From positions 1-64,000 of the forward strand of contig JBAYSX010000010.1 in the NCBI GenBank assembly GCA_041675905.1: a DNA stretch of 64,000 nt. Reading direction: 5' to 3'. The notes beneath the pieces were generated by a model, which made no database searches, had not been told where the DNA came from, and saw nothing but the letters and a program-made list of their open reading frames with translations. Positions 7,712 through 16,199 of this stretch are shown piece by piece. The translations under genes were made by a program, and so were the position numbers. Positions within the stretch are counted from its first letter, which is position 1; each line of letters begins with the position of its first letter. Source of the stretch: Sandaracinobacteroides sp041675905 (GTDB taxonomy: Bacteria > Pseudomonadota > Alphaproteobacteria > Sphingomonadales > Sphingomonadaceae).

Positions 7712-10384
7712 TCAATAAGTTCCAAACGTCTTCTTCCATGCGGCATTAACAGTTGCCCGTACATCGGCATAGGCTTCACGCAAGCTGGCTACATTGCTGT
7801 AGCCACAGGCACGAGCGAGTGCGGCGTCTGCACCTGACATGGGCGCCGTGCGGCTGTCGTGTGGCTGAATCAGGCGCAGCATCACCAGAACGGACAGCAG
7901 AAACCGCGCCGGCTCCATCAACTCCGGCGCGAGTTCCGCCGCCGCTTCGGCGATCGCCGGAGAGACTCGCTTTCCCTCGATGAGCGAGCGCGCCTGGAGG
8001 ATGAATTCGATGTCGACGAGGCCGCCTTTTACAAGTTTGACGTCAAATGGCCCGGAGGCGGGTTTGTTTTTCGTCAGATAGCGCCGGAGGGAGAGTACCT
8101 CCGCGCAAATTTTAGCGGGATCGCGGCGAATCGCGATCAGATCGTCCAGAATCCTTTCGACACGGGCACGATCGGCAGGGGAGCCCGTAATCGGGCGGGC
8201 ACGGGTCAGCGCCATCAACTCCCATATCTCCGCCGTTTCGCGCTGATAACGTTCAAAACTGTCGAGGCTTGGAACCAGCAGACCATCCGCCCCCGAAGGC
8301 CGTAATCGTGTGTCCACCTCGTACAGATGCCCGGCCGCGGTCGGAACCGTCAACGCAGCCACCAGACGCTGGCCGACGCGATTGTACCAGGTGCTGGCCG
8401 ACAACGATTGACCACCAACAGATTGCTGCTCGAAAGAACCGGTATAGGTAAACACCAGATCAAGATCAGATTGGGTCGTCAGTTCGCCGCCGCCAAACCG
8501 CCCGAGGGCCAGCACTACCAGGCGACTGTCTGGTATTTCTCCATATTTTTTGGCGAAGTCGGTCTGAACCTGATCCGCCAGCAACTCTACTGTTGCCTCG
8601 GCGATGAAACCCAAGGTTGCGGCGGCGGCCAGCGGCGTGACCGAGCCATCCAGAAGCTGGACACCGAGCTGAAAGCGATATTCCGCTGTATAGCGCCGGA
8701 CACGATCGAGCAAAAGTTCGCCGTCCAGCCCCGCGGTCGCAAGGGCGAGCTCCGCGCGCGCCGCATCGATATCGGCAGATGGCGAGGCCGGTTCGATCAA
8801 AACGTCGATCAGATCCGGGCGTCGTGCAAGCGCGTCGGCCAGCAGCGGCGTTGCCGTAAGAACGCGCCCGACAACGTCCACCAGACCGGGATTGGCCGCC
8901 AGCAACCGCCAAAGCTGGACACCGGAGGGCAGCGCCGAGATCATCCGGTCCAGTCGCAGCAGGCCCTCGCGACCGTTGCGCCCCTTGCCCACCGCCGAAA
9001 CAAGCGCCGGTGCTACGGACTCGAATACGCGACGGCTGTCGTCCGTGCGCAGGGAGCGCAGTCGCCCGTTGCGCCATCCGGCCACAAGCGCGGTGAGCAA
9101 AACAGGATCGGCGATTTTCGCCGTTTTGGCCCAAAGGGTAACGGAATCCGGTTCCAACGGAATTCTTGGTCCGCGTTTTTCGTCACCACCGGATGCGAGC
9201 AATTGGTCGTAATGCCTTGCAACGCCACGCAACCAAGGGGAAAGCATGCCTTCGACAGCTTTCCAATCCTGCTCTGCCATCAAACGCGCGATAGCGTCAC
9301 GCTCTGCTTTCAGTTTCGGGATGGTGTGGGTTTGCTGGTCTGCAATCATCTGCACCCGATGTTCCAGGGTGCGCAGGCGCCGGTAGGCGTCGGATAGAAA
9401 TTCGGCGTCTTCCGGCGGAATACGGCCGCCCTGCGCCAAGGCTGCAAGCCCCTCCATGGTGGCGGCGGCGCGCAGGGACGGGTCCCGCCCGCCAAAAATA
9501 AGCTGTTGTGTCTGCGCGAAAAATTCGATTTCCCGGATGCCGCCGCGTCCCCGCTTGAGATCGAAGCCCGGACCGAGTTTCTGGCCCTCGGAAAAATGGT
9601 CCCGAATGCGGTAGCTGACTTCACGGATATCCGCCAGCGCGGAGTAATCGAGGCTGCGTCGCCAGATGAACGGATCGATTTGTTCCAGAAACGCGGCGCC
9701 CGCCTGCAGGTCTCCGGCGACCGGTCTTGCGCGGATAAAGGCCAGACGTTCCCACGCAAGGGCCTGGGATTGATAATATTGCTCGGCGGCGGACAGGGGC
9801 AGGGACGATGATGTCGAATCCGGATCGGGTCGCAGGCGCAAATCGACACGCCAGCAATAACCATGTTCTGTGCGGTCGCTCAGCAAGGTCGAAACACGGC
9901 GCACGATACGCACGGCTGCTTCGGTCGGGTCTTCGTCGCGCGTCCGTAGCGGGAGCTTTTCCGGATCGTGCAGGAATATCAGATCGATGTCGGATGAATA
10001 ATTGAGTTCGCGACTGCCCAGTTTTCCCAATGCCAGCGCGATCAGCCCGGATGGTACGGCGCCACGTTCGGCGAAGGCCGCGGTAATGGCGAAATCCAGC
10101 GCCCGATCCGCATGCCTGGAAAGCGAGGCCGTTACCTGTTCCAAAGGCCATAAGCCGGCAAGATCTGCCAGCGCAACCACGAGGGCCATGCCGCCCTTCG
10201 ACGCCCGCAGCGATGGGCCGGGCGATTCCGGATCCAGCCGCGCGAAGGTGGCGGCCAGTGCTGCATCCGGACCTTCATATCGAATCATTTCGAGCAGTTC
10301 TGGCTCGCGCCGAATCAGCCCGCGCAAATAGGGCGCGTGCGTTTCAGCGCGCAGAATGGCATCATCGAGGGCGTTTGCTGTCAT
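7712..10384 (-). CDS. glnE: Bifunctional glutamine synthetase adenylyltransferase/deadenylase GlnE
   Basis: GlnE adenylylates glutamine synthetase under nitrogen excess and removes AMP under nitrogen limitation, controlled by PII. At 890 residues it is full length for the shorter alphaproteobacterial form. Both nucleotidyltransferase domains are visible: N-terminal LGKLGSRELNYSSDIDLIFLHD (deadenylylase) and C-terminal LGRFGGGELTTQSDLDLVF (adenylylase), each with the paired aspartates, and each followed by a helical regulatory domain (GRGGIREIEF and KGGLVDIEF segments). Its ATG overlaps the panC TGA as ATGA, which implies translational coupling. Linking panC with glnE is unusual functionally but the overlap is clear. 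Confidence 0.97.
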   Translation of the reverse strand: MTANALDDAILRAETHAPYLRGLIRREPELLEMIRYEGPDAALAATFARLDPESPGPSLRASKGGMALVVALADLAGLWPLEQVTASLSRHADRALDFAITAAFAERGAVPSGLIALALGKLGSRELNYSSDIDLIFLHDPEKLPLRTRDEDPTEAAVRIVRRVSTLLSDRTEHGYCWRVDLRLRPDPDSTSSSLPLSAAEQYYQSQALAWERLAFIRARPVAGDLQAGAAFLEQIDPFIWRRSLDYSALADIREVSYRIRDHFSEGQKLGPGFDLKRGRGGIREIEFFAQTQQLIFGGRDPSLRAAATMEGLAALAQGGRIPPEDAEFLSDAYRRLRTLEHRVQMIADQQTHTIPKLKAERDAIARLMAEQDWKAVEGMLSPWLRGVARHYDQLLASGGDEKRGPRIPLEPDSVTLWAKTAKIADPVLLTALVAGWRNGRLRSLRTDDSRRVFESVAPALVSAVGKGRNGREGLLRLDRMISALPSGVQLWRLLAANPGLVDVVGRVLTATPLLADALARRPDLIDVLIEPASPSADIDAARAELALATAGLDGELLLDRVRRYTAEYRFQLGVQLLDGSVTPLAAAATLGFIAEATVELLADQVQTDFAKKYGEIPDSRLVVLALGRFGGGELTTQSDLDLVFTYTGSFEQQSVGGQSLSASTWYNRVGQRLVAALTVPTAAGHLYEVDTRLRPSGADGLLVPSLDSFERYQRETAEIWELMALTRARPITGSPADRARVERILDDLIAIRRDPAKICAEVLSLRRYLTKNKPASGPFDVKLVKGGLVDIEFILQARSLIEGKRVSPAIAEAAAELAPELMEPARFLLSVLVMLRLIQPHDSRTAPMSGADAALARACGYSNVASLREAYADVRATVNAAWKKTFGTY

Positions 10385-11232
10385 CCGCGCGGCTCCACCG
10401 GAAAATTGTCGATCAACCGGGTCGCGCCAATGCGCGCGGCCGCCAGCAGGCGGGCGGGGCGATCCGCTTCCGCCAGCAGTTGCAAACTGTCTGCATCTGC
10501 CAGTGCAACATAATCCACGCTGGAAAATCCGGCGTTGAGAAGCGCGTTACTGGCCTGCGCCAGCACCGGCGGAACTGCATCGCCCGCCTCGATTCGCCGC
10601 TTCGCTTCCAGTAGCGCTGCCGGCAATGCCGCCGCGGCGGTGCGTTCCGTGGCGGACAAATAAGTGTTCCGGGACGACAGGGCCAGACCGTCATTATCCC
10701 GGACTGTCGGTGCGCCCAGAATGCGGACAGGCAGATTGAGGTCTGCTGCCATCCGGCGGATGATGGCGAGTTGCTGCCAGTCCTTTTCTCCGAAAATGGC
10801 GATATCCGGAAGGACCATTAACAGCAGCTTGGCAACGATTGTTGACACACCGTCGAAATGACCGGGGCGATGGGCGCCTTCCAGCGTATCGCCAATATGC
10901 GCAACCGATACGGTGGTGGCGAAGCCGGATGGGTAAACGGTTTCCGGCGCGGGCGCGAACAGCACATCGCATCCTGCCGCGCGCAATATTTCAATATCGG
11001 CGGCTTCCTGGCGCGGATAGCGGCTGAAATCCTCGTTCGGGCCAAACTGCTTCGGATTTACGAATAGCGAGGCTACGCATTTACCTGCATCGCGCAGGCC
11101 CGCTTCCACAAGCGACAAATGCCCCGCATGCAGGGCGCCCATAGTGGGAACCAGGGCGACGTTTGCTCCGTCCGCCTGCAATTTTCCCATGACTGCGCGC
11201 ATTTCGCTCGCATCGCGCACTATCTCCATCAT
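10381..11232 (-). CDS. panC: Pantothenate synthetase
   Basis: Condenses pantoate and beta-alanine with ATP to give pantothenate for coenzyme A synthesis. The protein is 283 residues. The HIGH-like nucleotide motif PTMGALHAGH sits at about residues 29-38, followed by SLFVNPKQFGPNEDF, FDGVSTIVAKLL, FGEKDWQQL and the KMSKS-like segment LSSRNTYLS. Two adjacent ATGs are possible (11232 and 11229). It starts a panC-glnE-bcp run and is divergent from mipZ, with a 96-bp promoter region between them. Confidence 0.97.
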   Translation of the reverse strand: MMEIVRDASEMRAVMGKLQADGANVALVPTMGALHAGHLSLVEAGLRDAGKCVASLFVNPKQFGPNEDFSRYPRQEAADIEILRAAGCDVLFAPAPETVYPSGFATTVSVAHIGDTLEGAHRPGHFDGVSTIVAKLLLMVLPDIAIFGEKDWQQLAIIRRMAADLNLPVRILGAPTVRDNDGLALSSRNTYLSATERTAAAALPAALLEAKRRIEAGDAVPPVLAQASNALLNAGFSSVDYVALADADSLQLLAEADRPARLLAAARIGATRLIDNFPVEPRG

Positions 11233-11287
11233 ATCGGACCTTTCGCGACGATTGACGAACGGGTCGGCTTGCCGTCAAAGATGAATG

Positions 11288-11308
11288 GGCCGGCCCTCCC
11301 GGCCGGCC
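11288..11308. promoter_or_regulatory. Strong GC hairpin just upstream of mipZ
   Basis: The sequence GGCCGGCC at 11288-11295 is repeated as GGCCGGCC at 11301-11308. The octamer is its own reverse complement, so the two copies form an 8-bp all-GC stem with a CTCCC loop. It lies 20 bases before the mipZ ATG, just 5' of the AGAGGCAGGG ribosome site, in the panC-mipZ divergent region. It could modulate mipZ translation or be a protein-binding site. There is no U tract, so it is not a classical terminator. The structure is seen; the role is inference. Confidence 0.45.
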
Positions 11309-11328
11309 TTCGCAAGAGGCAGGGTTGC

Positions 11329-12144
11329 ATGTCAATGAATCAGGGGGAACGCCCGCCCTCGCCAGGCACCTGGGTGATTGTGCTGGGCAATGAAAAGGGT
11401 GGTTCGGGAAAGTCGACGACCGCGGTGCACATCGCGCTGGCGCTGGCCGGCGTCGGCCTGTCCGTACGGGTGGCCGATCTGGATTACCGCCAAAAGACGA
11501 CGACACGCTATCTGGAGAATCGCGCTGCCTGGGCCGCGCGGCATGGCCATGAGTTGCGGGTGCCACCCGTGGAAGTCATTGGCGAGGATGGTGGCGAGGA
11601 AGCTTTGGCGGCCTTTTTTGCCGAACCGCAGGCGCAGGTCTTGGTAGTGGACACGCCCGGGCGCGACTCGAGCGTGGCGCGCGGAGCGATCGCGCGCGCC
11701 GACACGTTGATTACCCCGATCAATGACAGTTTCATCGATTTCGATCTGCTGGGTCAGGTCGATTCGGACAGCTTCAAGGTAACGAAACCCAGTTTTTACG
11801 CCGAACTCGTGTGGAAGGCGCGGCAGATCCGCGCACGGACGGATGGCGGCACCGTTGACTGGGTTGTGTTGCGTAACCGTTTGTCGCCGCTGGAAGCGCG
11901 TAACCGCAAACGTGTGGGGGCGGCCCTGGATGAACTATCCAAACGTATCGGCTTTCGTGTCGTGCCAGGACTGTCCGAACGGGTAATTTATCGTGAGCTT
12001 TTCCCGAAGGGCCTGACGTTGCTGGATATGGAGCATCTGCCCGAGGCGACCGTGAGCCACGTGGCGGCGCGCGGTGAGCTGCGCGAGCTGATCGGCGCCC
12101 TCTCCCTGCCGTTGGCGGATATGGTGCGCGACGAGGCGGCCTGA
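11329..12144 (+). CDS. mipZ: Division-site positioning ATPase MipZ
   Basis: MipZ is a ParA-like ATPase that forms a polar gradient through ParB and blocks FtsZ assembly away from midcell in alphaproteobacteria. The protein is 271 residues. The deviant Walker A motif GNEKGGSGKST is at about residues 20-30, followed by DLDYRQKTTTRYLENR, the Walker B region VLVVDTPGRDSS and ITPINDSFIDFDLLGQVD. The diagnostic MipZ segments DWVVLRNRLSPLEARNRKRV and SERVIYRELFPKGLTLLDM are present and separate it from plain ParA. The ATG at 11329 has AGGCAGGG 5 bases upstream; a second ATG follows at 11335. The stop overlaps the start of the next J-domain gene. Confidence 0.95.
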   Translation: MSMNQGERPPSPGTWVIVLGNEKGGSGKSTTAVHIALALAGVGLSVRVADLDYRQKTTTRYLENRAAWAARHGHELRVPPVEVIGEDGGEEALAAFFAEPQAQVLVVDTPGRDSSVARGAIARADTLITPINDSFIDFDLLGQVDSDSFKVTKPSFYAELVWKARQIRARTDGGTVDWVVLRNRLSPLEARNRKRVGAALDELSKRIGFRVVPGLSERVIYRELFPKGLTLLDMEHLPEATVSHVAARGELRELIGALSLPLADMVRDEAA

Positions 12145-12545
12145 TGCTGTTGCTCGCCCTGCTCGCGGGGGCAGTTCTTGGCTGGTTATGGTGGAACGAC
12201 CGCTACAGGCCGTTGCTGCGACGCTGGCTTTTACCGGCGGCGCTCGGATTGGTGGCGACATGGCTGGCGGCACGTGGCCAGTGGGCGGGTGCATTGCTGG
12301 TGGGGGCGGGGGCTCCGTTGTTAGCCAGATTACGCCCCCGACAATCAAAGGTGCGCGCGGTCGCCATAGATGAAACGGAAGCGCGGCGGATATTGGGGGT
12401 GGGGCCTGATGCGAGCCAGGAGGAAATCCGGACAGCATATCGCCGGATCATTTCGCATGTGCACCCCGACAAGGGCGGCAGTGCGGAACTGGCGCACCGG
12501 GTAAATCAGGCAAGAGACCGGCTATTGGACCCGGATAACCGGTGA
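12144..12545 (+). CDS. Membrane-anchored J-domain protein downstream of mipZ
   Basis: A 133-residue protein with an N-terminal membrane segment (MLLLALLAGAVLGWLWW), a second hydrophobic stretch at about residues 29-60 and a C-terminal J domain, RRILGVGPDASQEEIRTAYRRIISHVHPDKGG, with an intact HPD. The layout resembles DjlA/DjlC or mitochondrial Tim14-type proteins, with the J domain at the C-terminus facing the cytoplasm. It should recruit DnaK to the membrane. The ATG overlaps the mipZ stop as TGATG, so the two are translationally coupled. A specific link to division or chromosome segregation is inference from that coupling. Confidence 0.85.
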   Translation: MLLLALLAGAVLGWLWWNDRYRPLLRRWLLPAALGLVATWLAARGQWAGALLVGAGAPLLARLRPRQSKVRAVAIDETEARRILGVGPDASQEEIRTAYRRIISHVHPDKGGSAELAHRVNQARDRLLDPDNR

Positions 12546-12640
12546 ACTTGTGGCTTTCCTGCCACGCCCGGATGTGGATATTAACGGTTACCGCTGGGTT
12601 CTCGCAGCATAGTTACATAGTTCGTGTCCTGAGCGGTGAT

Positions 12641-12664
12641 TTATTGTGGTGCGGTGCACAATAA
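12641..12664. promoter_or_regulatory. Perfect palindromic operator candidate upstream of phasin gene
   Basis: TTATTGTG at 12641-12648 is mirrored by CACAATAA at 12657-12664 with an 8-base spacer. The right half continues into GTGCACAATA (12654-12663), which recurs inverted as TATTGTGCAC at 12691-12700, 27 bases on. Autoregulated PhaR-type repressors bind TGC-rich sites upstream of phasin genes in other bacteria; this could be such a site. The repeats are seen, the PhaR link is inference. Confidence 0.55.
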
Positions 12665-12690
12665 TCCTTGATCTTTCCGAATCGGTGACA

Positions 12691-12709
12691 TATTGTGCAC
12701 TGCAACAAG
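12691..12709. promoter_or_regulatory. Second operator-like site upstream of phasin gene
   Basis: TATTGTGCACTGCAACAAG resembles the 12641-12664 palindrome and is itself an imperfect dyad (TTGTGCA against TGCAACAA). TATTGTGCAC is the exact reverse complement of bases 12654-12663. Two sites with a roughly 40-45-base centre-to-centre distance suggest a cooperative repressor. The regulator is not encoded nearby. Confidence 0.45.
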
Positions 12710-12877
12710 CGAGCGGTGGGTGAGGCATCTGACGCAAGCCTGTTACGGGTGCAACTTCGGATACGCAGGTGCGAACCTTCGCCATCAGGGCTGATACCCG
12801 TGCGTTTTGGTGCAGCCGAAGGCAGTGGCGTCTCTGTCTGCGTCCGTGATTTGTCCTGAGACGCCAGAGGATCAGTA

Positions 12878-13375
12878 ATGGGATCGACGAACAAGGTCGC
12901 GAACAGCCAGAAGCTGCTCGAAGCGGTGACCACGGAAGTAATGGAGAAAACCGTGGAGCAAACCAGAGCCAGTTACGATGCACTTAATTCCAAAGTCAGC
13001 GAAGCAGTGGAGCATATTGTGAAAACCATTTCCGATGTAACCGAATTCACCAAGGGTAATGTTGAGGCGTTTGTAGCGTCGGCCAAGGCGGCGCAAGCTG
13101 GCGCCGAAACCCTGACCACGGCGTTTGTCGAAGCGTCGCGCAAGCGCTTCGAAGACACGCAGAGTGCCTTCAAGGCCTTCACGTCGATCAAATCGCCGAA
13201 CGAACTGGTGCAACTGCAAACGAACTTCGCCAAGTCGCAGTTCGATCAAGCCGTGCAATCCTGGTCGCAACTCTCGGAAGCCATGTTGAAGGTTTCCAAC
13301 GAAGTGATGCAGCCGCTTTCCAGCCGCGCCGCGGTTGCAGCGGAAACGCTGAAGAAGACCACGGTCAGCGCCTGA
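12878..13375 (+). CDS. Phasin family protein (PHA granule-associated)
   Basis: Phasins coat polyhydroxyalkanoate granules and limit their size. The protein has 165 residues, is helical and Ala/Lys/Glu/Gln-rich, and has no signal peptide. The phasin_2 pattern is visible: FTKGNVEAFVASAKAAQAGAETL, KRFEDTQSAFKAFTSIKSPNELVQLQTNFAKSQFDQAVQ and a terminal SSRAAVAAETLKK. It is transcribed alone, behind a 332-bp leader with operator-like palindromes and before a strong terminator. PHA synthase genes are not in the window. Some alphaproteobacterial phasin-like proteins occur without PHA, so granule binding is inferred. Confidence 0.92.
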   Translation: MGSTNKVANSQKLLEAVTTEVMEKTVEQTRASYDALNSKVSEAVEHIVKTISDVTEFTKGNVEAFVASAKAAQAGAETLTTAFVEASRKRFEDTQSAFKAFTSIKSPNELVQLQTNFAKSQFDQAVQSWSQLSEAMLKVSNEVMQPLSSRAAVAAETLKKTTVSA

Positions 13376-13398
13376 ATCTCTTTCTGAGTTAACAGCGT

Positions 13399-13438
13399 AA
13401 AAAGGCGGTGGAACCTCTTGAGGTTTCATCGCCTTTTT
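13399..13438. terminator. Bidirectional intrinsic terminator (phasin / tlyA)
   Basis: AAAAAGGCG at 13399-13407 pairs with CGCCTTTTT at 13430-13438, with an inner stem of GAACCTC with GAGGTTTC around a TT loop. The stem is about 17 bp with two G-T pairs. A runs on one side and T runs on the other allow termination of both the phasin gene (plus) and the long minus-strand operon ending in tlyA, whose TAA overlaps the last bases of the structure. Confidence 0.9.
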
Positions 13439-14174
13439 AATGTGGATAACGAGCGGCCAGCAAAAATTCCACATTTCCCTCCGGCCCGGTGATGGGGGAG
13501 GGTGTTGTGCCGGTAATTTCCCAGCCACGGGCAGACACCCAGGCGGATGCCGCGTCCACGACCCGGGTATGGACGAGCGGATCGCGCACAACGCCACCTT
13601 TTCCAACCTCATCGCGCCCGGCTTCAAACTGCGGTTTGACGAGGGCCACGAGAACAGTTCCTCTTTTTGCAAAATTCAACGGACTTTCCAGGACCTTGGA
13701 AAGGGATATGAAGCTTGCGTCGCAGGTAATGATGTCCACATCTTCCGGCACATGTGACGGGCTGAGGTTGCGGGCATTGGTTTGTTCATGGACGATGACG
13801 CGGCTGTCCTGCCGCAACTTCCACGCCAGCTGGTTGGTCCCGACATCGATGGCGTAAACGCGCGCGGCGCCGCGTTGCAGCATCACATCGGTAAAACCGC
13901 CGGTGGATGCGCCAATATCCAGCCCGACCATGTCGGTGACATCAATCTGGAAATAATCGAGCGCATGGGCGAGTTTTATGCCACCGCGCGACACCCACGG
14001 ATGATCGCGACCGCGCACTGCCAACGGGGCGTCCTCCACCAGCATTTCGCCGGATTTCAGTAATTTGCGCTCGATGGTAAAGATCTGGCCCGCCATGATG
14101 AGCGCCTGCGCCCGCGCGCGGCTTTCGACCAGCCCGCGCTCCACCAGCAGCACATCCGCGCGGCGCCGCACCAT
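13437..14174 (-). CDS. tlyA: TlyA family rRNA 2'-O-methyltransferase
   Basis: TlyA proteins 2'-O-methylate cytidines of 16S and/or 23S rRNA; older names call them hemolysin A. The protein is 245 residues, with an N-terminal S4 RNA-binding domain (RRADVLLVERGLVESRARAQALIMAG) and an FtsJ-like methyltransferase domain with the SAM motif GLDIGASTGGFTDVML at about 85-100 and the conserved segment VALVKPQFEAGRDEVGKGGVVRD. Its ATG overlaps the dxs stop (TGATG). tlyA beside dxs is a frequent arrangement. It ends in the shared bidirectional terminator. Confidence 0.95.
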   Translation of the reverse strand: MVRRRADVLLVERGLVESRARAQALIMAGQIFTIERKLLKSGEMLVEDAPLAVRGRDHPWVSRGGIKLAHALDYFQIDVTDMVGLDIGASTGGFTDVMLQRGAARVYAIDVGTNQLAWKLRQDSRVIVHEQTNARNLSPSHVPEDVDIITCDASFISLSKVLESPLNFAKRGTVLVALVKPQFEAGRDEVGKGGVVRDPLVHTRVVDAASAWVSARGWEITGTTPSPITGPEGNVEFLLAARYPH

Positions 14175-16141
14175 CAGGCGTGCGCGCTGTCGCTTATACC
14201 GACGCTGTTATGACGCAAGGCCGTCAGCACTGTTCGCACGATGCCCGCCGCATCCAGCCCCGCTTCCGCATATTGCTTCGCCGGATTGTCATGTTCCTGG
14301 AACGTATCCGGAAGGCGCATGGTGCGGATACGCAAACCCGCATCAAGCAATCCGGTGTCGCTGGCCATGGTCAATATATGTGCACCGAAGCCGCCGATCG
14401 CGCCTTCCTCGATCGTGAGGACTACCTCGTGCGTCGCACAAAGTTTGCGAATCAGGTCTTCGTCCAGCGGCTTGGCGAAGCGCATATCAGCAACGGTAGT
14501 GGAGAGGCCCAGCGTATCCAGTTCATCGGCAGCAGCCAGACTTTCATGCAATCTCGTGCCCAGCGACAGGATCGCTACCGCCTTGCCCGAGCGGACAATG
14601 CGTCCGCGCCCGATTTCCAGCTGCTGCGGCTGGAGGGGCAGTGCGACACCGACACCCTCGCCGCGCGGATAGCGCAGCGCAATCGGGCCGCTATCGTGCC
14701 GCGCGGCGGTGTGGACCATATGCACCAGTTCAGCCTCGTCGGCGGCCGCCATCACAATCATATTGGGCAGTGAAGCGAGGTAGGTGATATCGAAGCTGCC
14801 GGCGTGGGTGCTGCCGTCGGCGCCGACCAGGCCGGCACGGTCGATGGCAAAGCGCACCGGAAGATTCTGGATTGCCACATCATGGACAACCTGGTCGTAA
14901 GCGCGTTGCAGGAACGTGGAGTAAATAGCTACAAACGGACGATAATCCTTTGCCGCCAAACCGGCAGCGAAAGTCACTGCATGCTGTTCCGCGATACCGA
15001 CATCGAAGCACCGGTCGGGGAACCGGCTGGCGAACTTGTCCAATCCTGTCCCGCCCGGCATAGCTGCAGTGATCGCAACGATCCGGTCGTCTTTCTCTGC
15101 TTCTGCGATCAGGGCGCGGGCGAACACCGATGTATAGCTTGGTGGACCGGCGGGCGCTTTCTTCTGGACCCCGGTCAATACGTCAAACCGGGCGACGCCG
15201 TGATATTTGTCGGCGGCAGCTTCGGCATGGGTATAACCCTTGCCCTTTTGCGTTACCACATGGATCAGACATGGACCTTCAGCGGCATCCCGGACATTTT
15301 CCAGGATAGGTACCAGATGTTCGATATCGTGACCGTCGATCGGGCCGACATAGTAGAAGCCCAATTGTTCGAACAGCGTGCCGCCGGTCGCCAGCGTACG
15401 GACATATTCTTCGGTACGTTTGGCCGTGCGCTTCAGCGGCAGTGGCAACGCCTTGCGCGCCAATTGGCGCACGGCATCCCGCAAGCCCAGGAAGGTATTG
15501 GAGGAATATAGTCGCGCCAGATACGCTGATAGCGCGCCGACCGGCGGAGCGATCGACATATCATTGTCGTTCAGGATCACAATCAGTCGATTGCCAGCTT
15601 CGCGGGCATTGTTCATCGCCTCATACGCCATACCGGCCGACATCGCGCCATCACCGATGATAGCTACGGCCTTGTCGGGCGTGTGCGACAGTTTATTGGC
15701 GACGGCGAATCCCAGCGCCGCCGAGATCGATGTGCTGCTATGCGCCGTACCGAACGGATCATAGGGCGATTCAGATCGTTTGGTGAAACCGGATAATCCG
15801 CCGCCCTGCCGAAGCGTGCGAATGCGATTGCGGCGGCCTGTCAAAATCTTGTGCGGATATGCCTGGTGGCCGACATCCCAGACCAGCCGGTCGTCCGGCG
15901 TGTTGAAGACATAATGCAGCGCGACTGTCAGTTCGACAACACCGAGCCCGGCGCCCAGATGACCGCCGGTAACGCTCACGGCATCGATCATTTCCGCGCG
16001 TAATTCATCCGCCAACTGCCGCAACTGCGTCGGTTTCAGGCGCCGCAAATCGGCGGGAACATCGATGGTGTCCAGTAGCGGCGTTTCCGGCCGACGATAG
16101 GGCGGAGGCGGGGCCATCGCGCCATGATCTTGTTCGGTCAT
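14174..16141 (-). CDS. dxs: 1-deoxy-D-xylulose-5-phosphate synthase
   Basis: First enzyme of the MEP isoprenoid pathway; condenses pyruvate and glyceraldehyde-3-phosphate using thiamine diphosphate. The protein is 655 residues from the ATG at 16141. The N-terminal thiamine domain shows VVELTVALHYVFNTPDDRLVWDVGHQAYPHKILTGR and the GDGAMSAGMAYEAMNNA cofactor motif; the middle domain has YVGPIDGHD and the transketolase region GIAEQHAVTFAAGLA; the C-terminal domain follows. The open frame extends into zur, but the 16141 ATG begins the conserved region closely. It links to the thiamine gene thiL at 21.9 kb only by cofactor. Downstream tlyA is coupled. Confidence 0.96.
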   Translation of the reverse strand: MTEQDHGAMAPPPPYRRPETPLLDTIDVPADLRRLKPTQLRQLADELRAEMIDAVSVTGGHLGAGLGVVELTVALHYVFNTPDDRLVWDVGHQAYPHKILTGRRNRIRTLRQGGGLSGFTKRSESPYDPFGTAHSSTSISAALGFAVANKLSHTPDKAVAIIGDGAMSAGMAYEAMNNAREAGNRLIVILNDNDMSIAPPVGALSAYLARLYSSNTFLGLRDAVRQLARKALPLPLKRTAKRTEEYVRTLATGGTLFEQLGFYYVGPIDGHDIEHLVPILENVRDAAEGPCLIHVVTQKGKGYTHAEAAADKYHGVARFDVLTGVQKKAPAGPPSYTSVFARALIAEAEKDDRIVAITAAMPGGTGLDKFASRFPDRCFDVGIAEQHAVTFAAGLAAKDYRPFVAIYSTFLQRAYDQVVHDVAIQNLPVRFAIDRAGLVGADGSTHAGSFDITYLASLPNMIVMAAADEAELVHMVHTAARHDSGPIALRYPRGEGVGVALPLQPQQLEIGRGRIVRSGKAVAILSLGTRLHESLAAADELDTLGLSTTVADMRFAKPLDEDLIRKLCATHEVVLTIEEGAIGGFGAHILTMASDTGLLDAGLRIRTMRLPDTFQEHDNPAKQYAEAGLDAAGIVRTVLTALRHNSVGISDSAHA

Positions 16142-16199
16142 AGGGTTAACTAGCGCGGTTTTCTTGTCAGGAACAGGGTTTTGCAGGATGGGCGCACGT

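Larger units (their letters stand above)
12546..12877 (+). promoter_or_regulatory. 332-bp leader/promoter region of the phasin gene
   Basis: This is the only gap above 300 bases in the window. No coding frame with family similarity is visible. It holds operator-like dyads at 12641-12664 and 12691-12709, and the phasin start is preceded by an AGAGGATCAGTA ribosome site. The long leader fits a regulated, highly expressed gene. No tRNA or riboswitch is recognisable. Confidence 0.6.
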
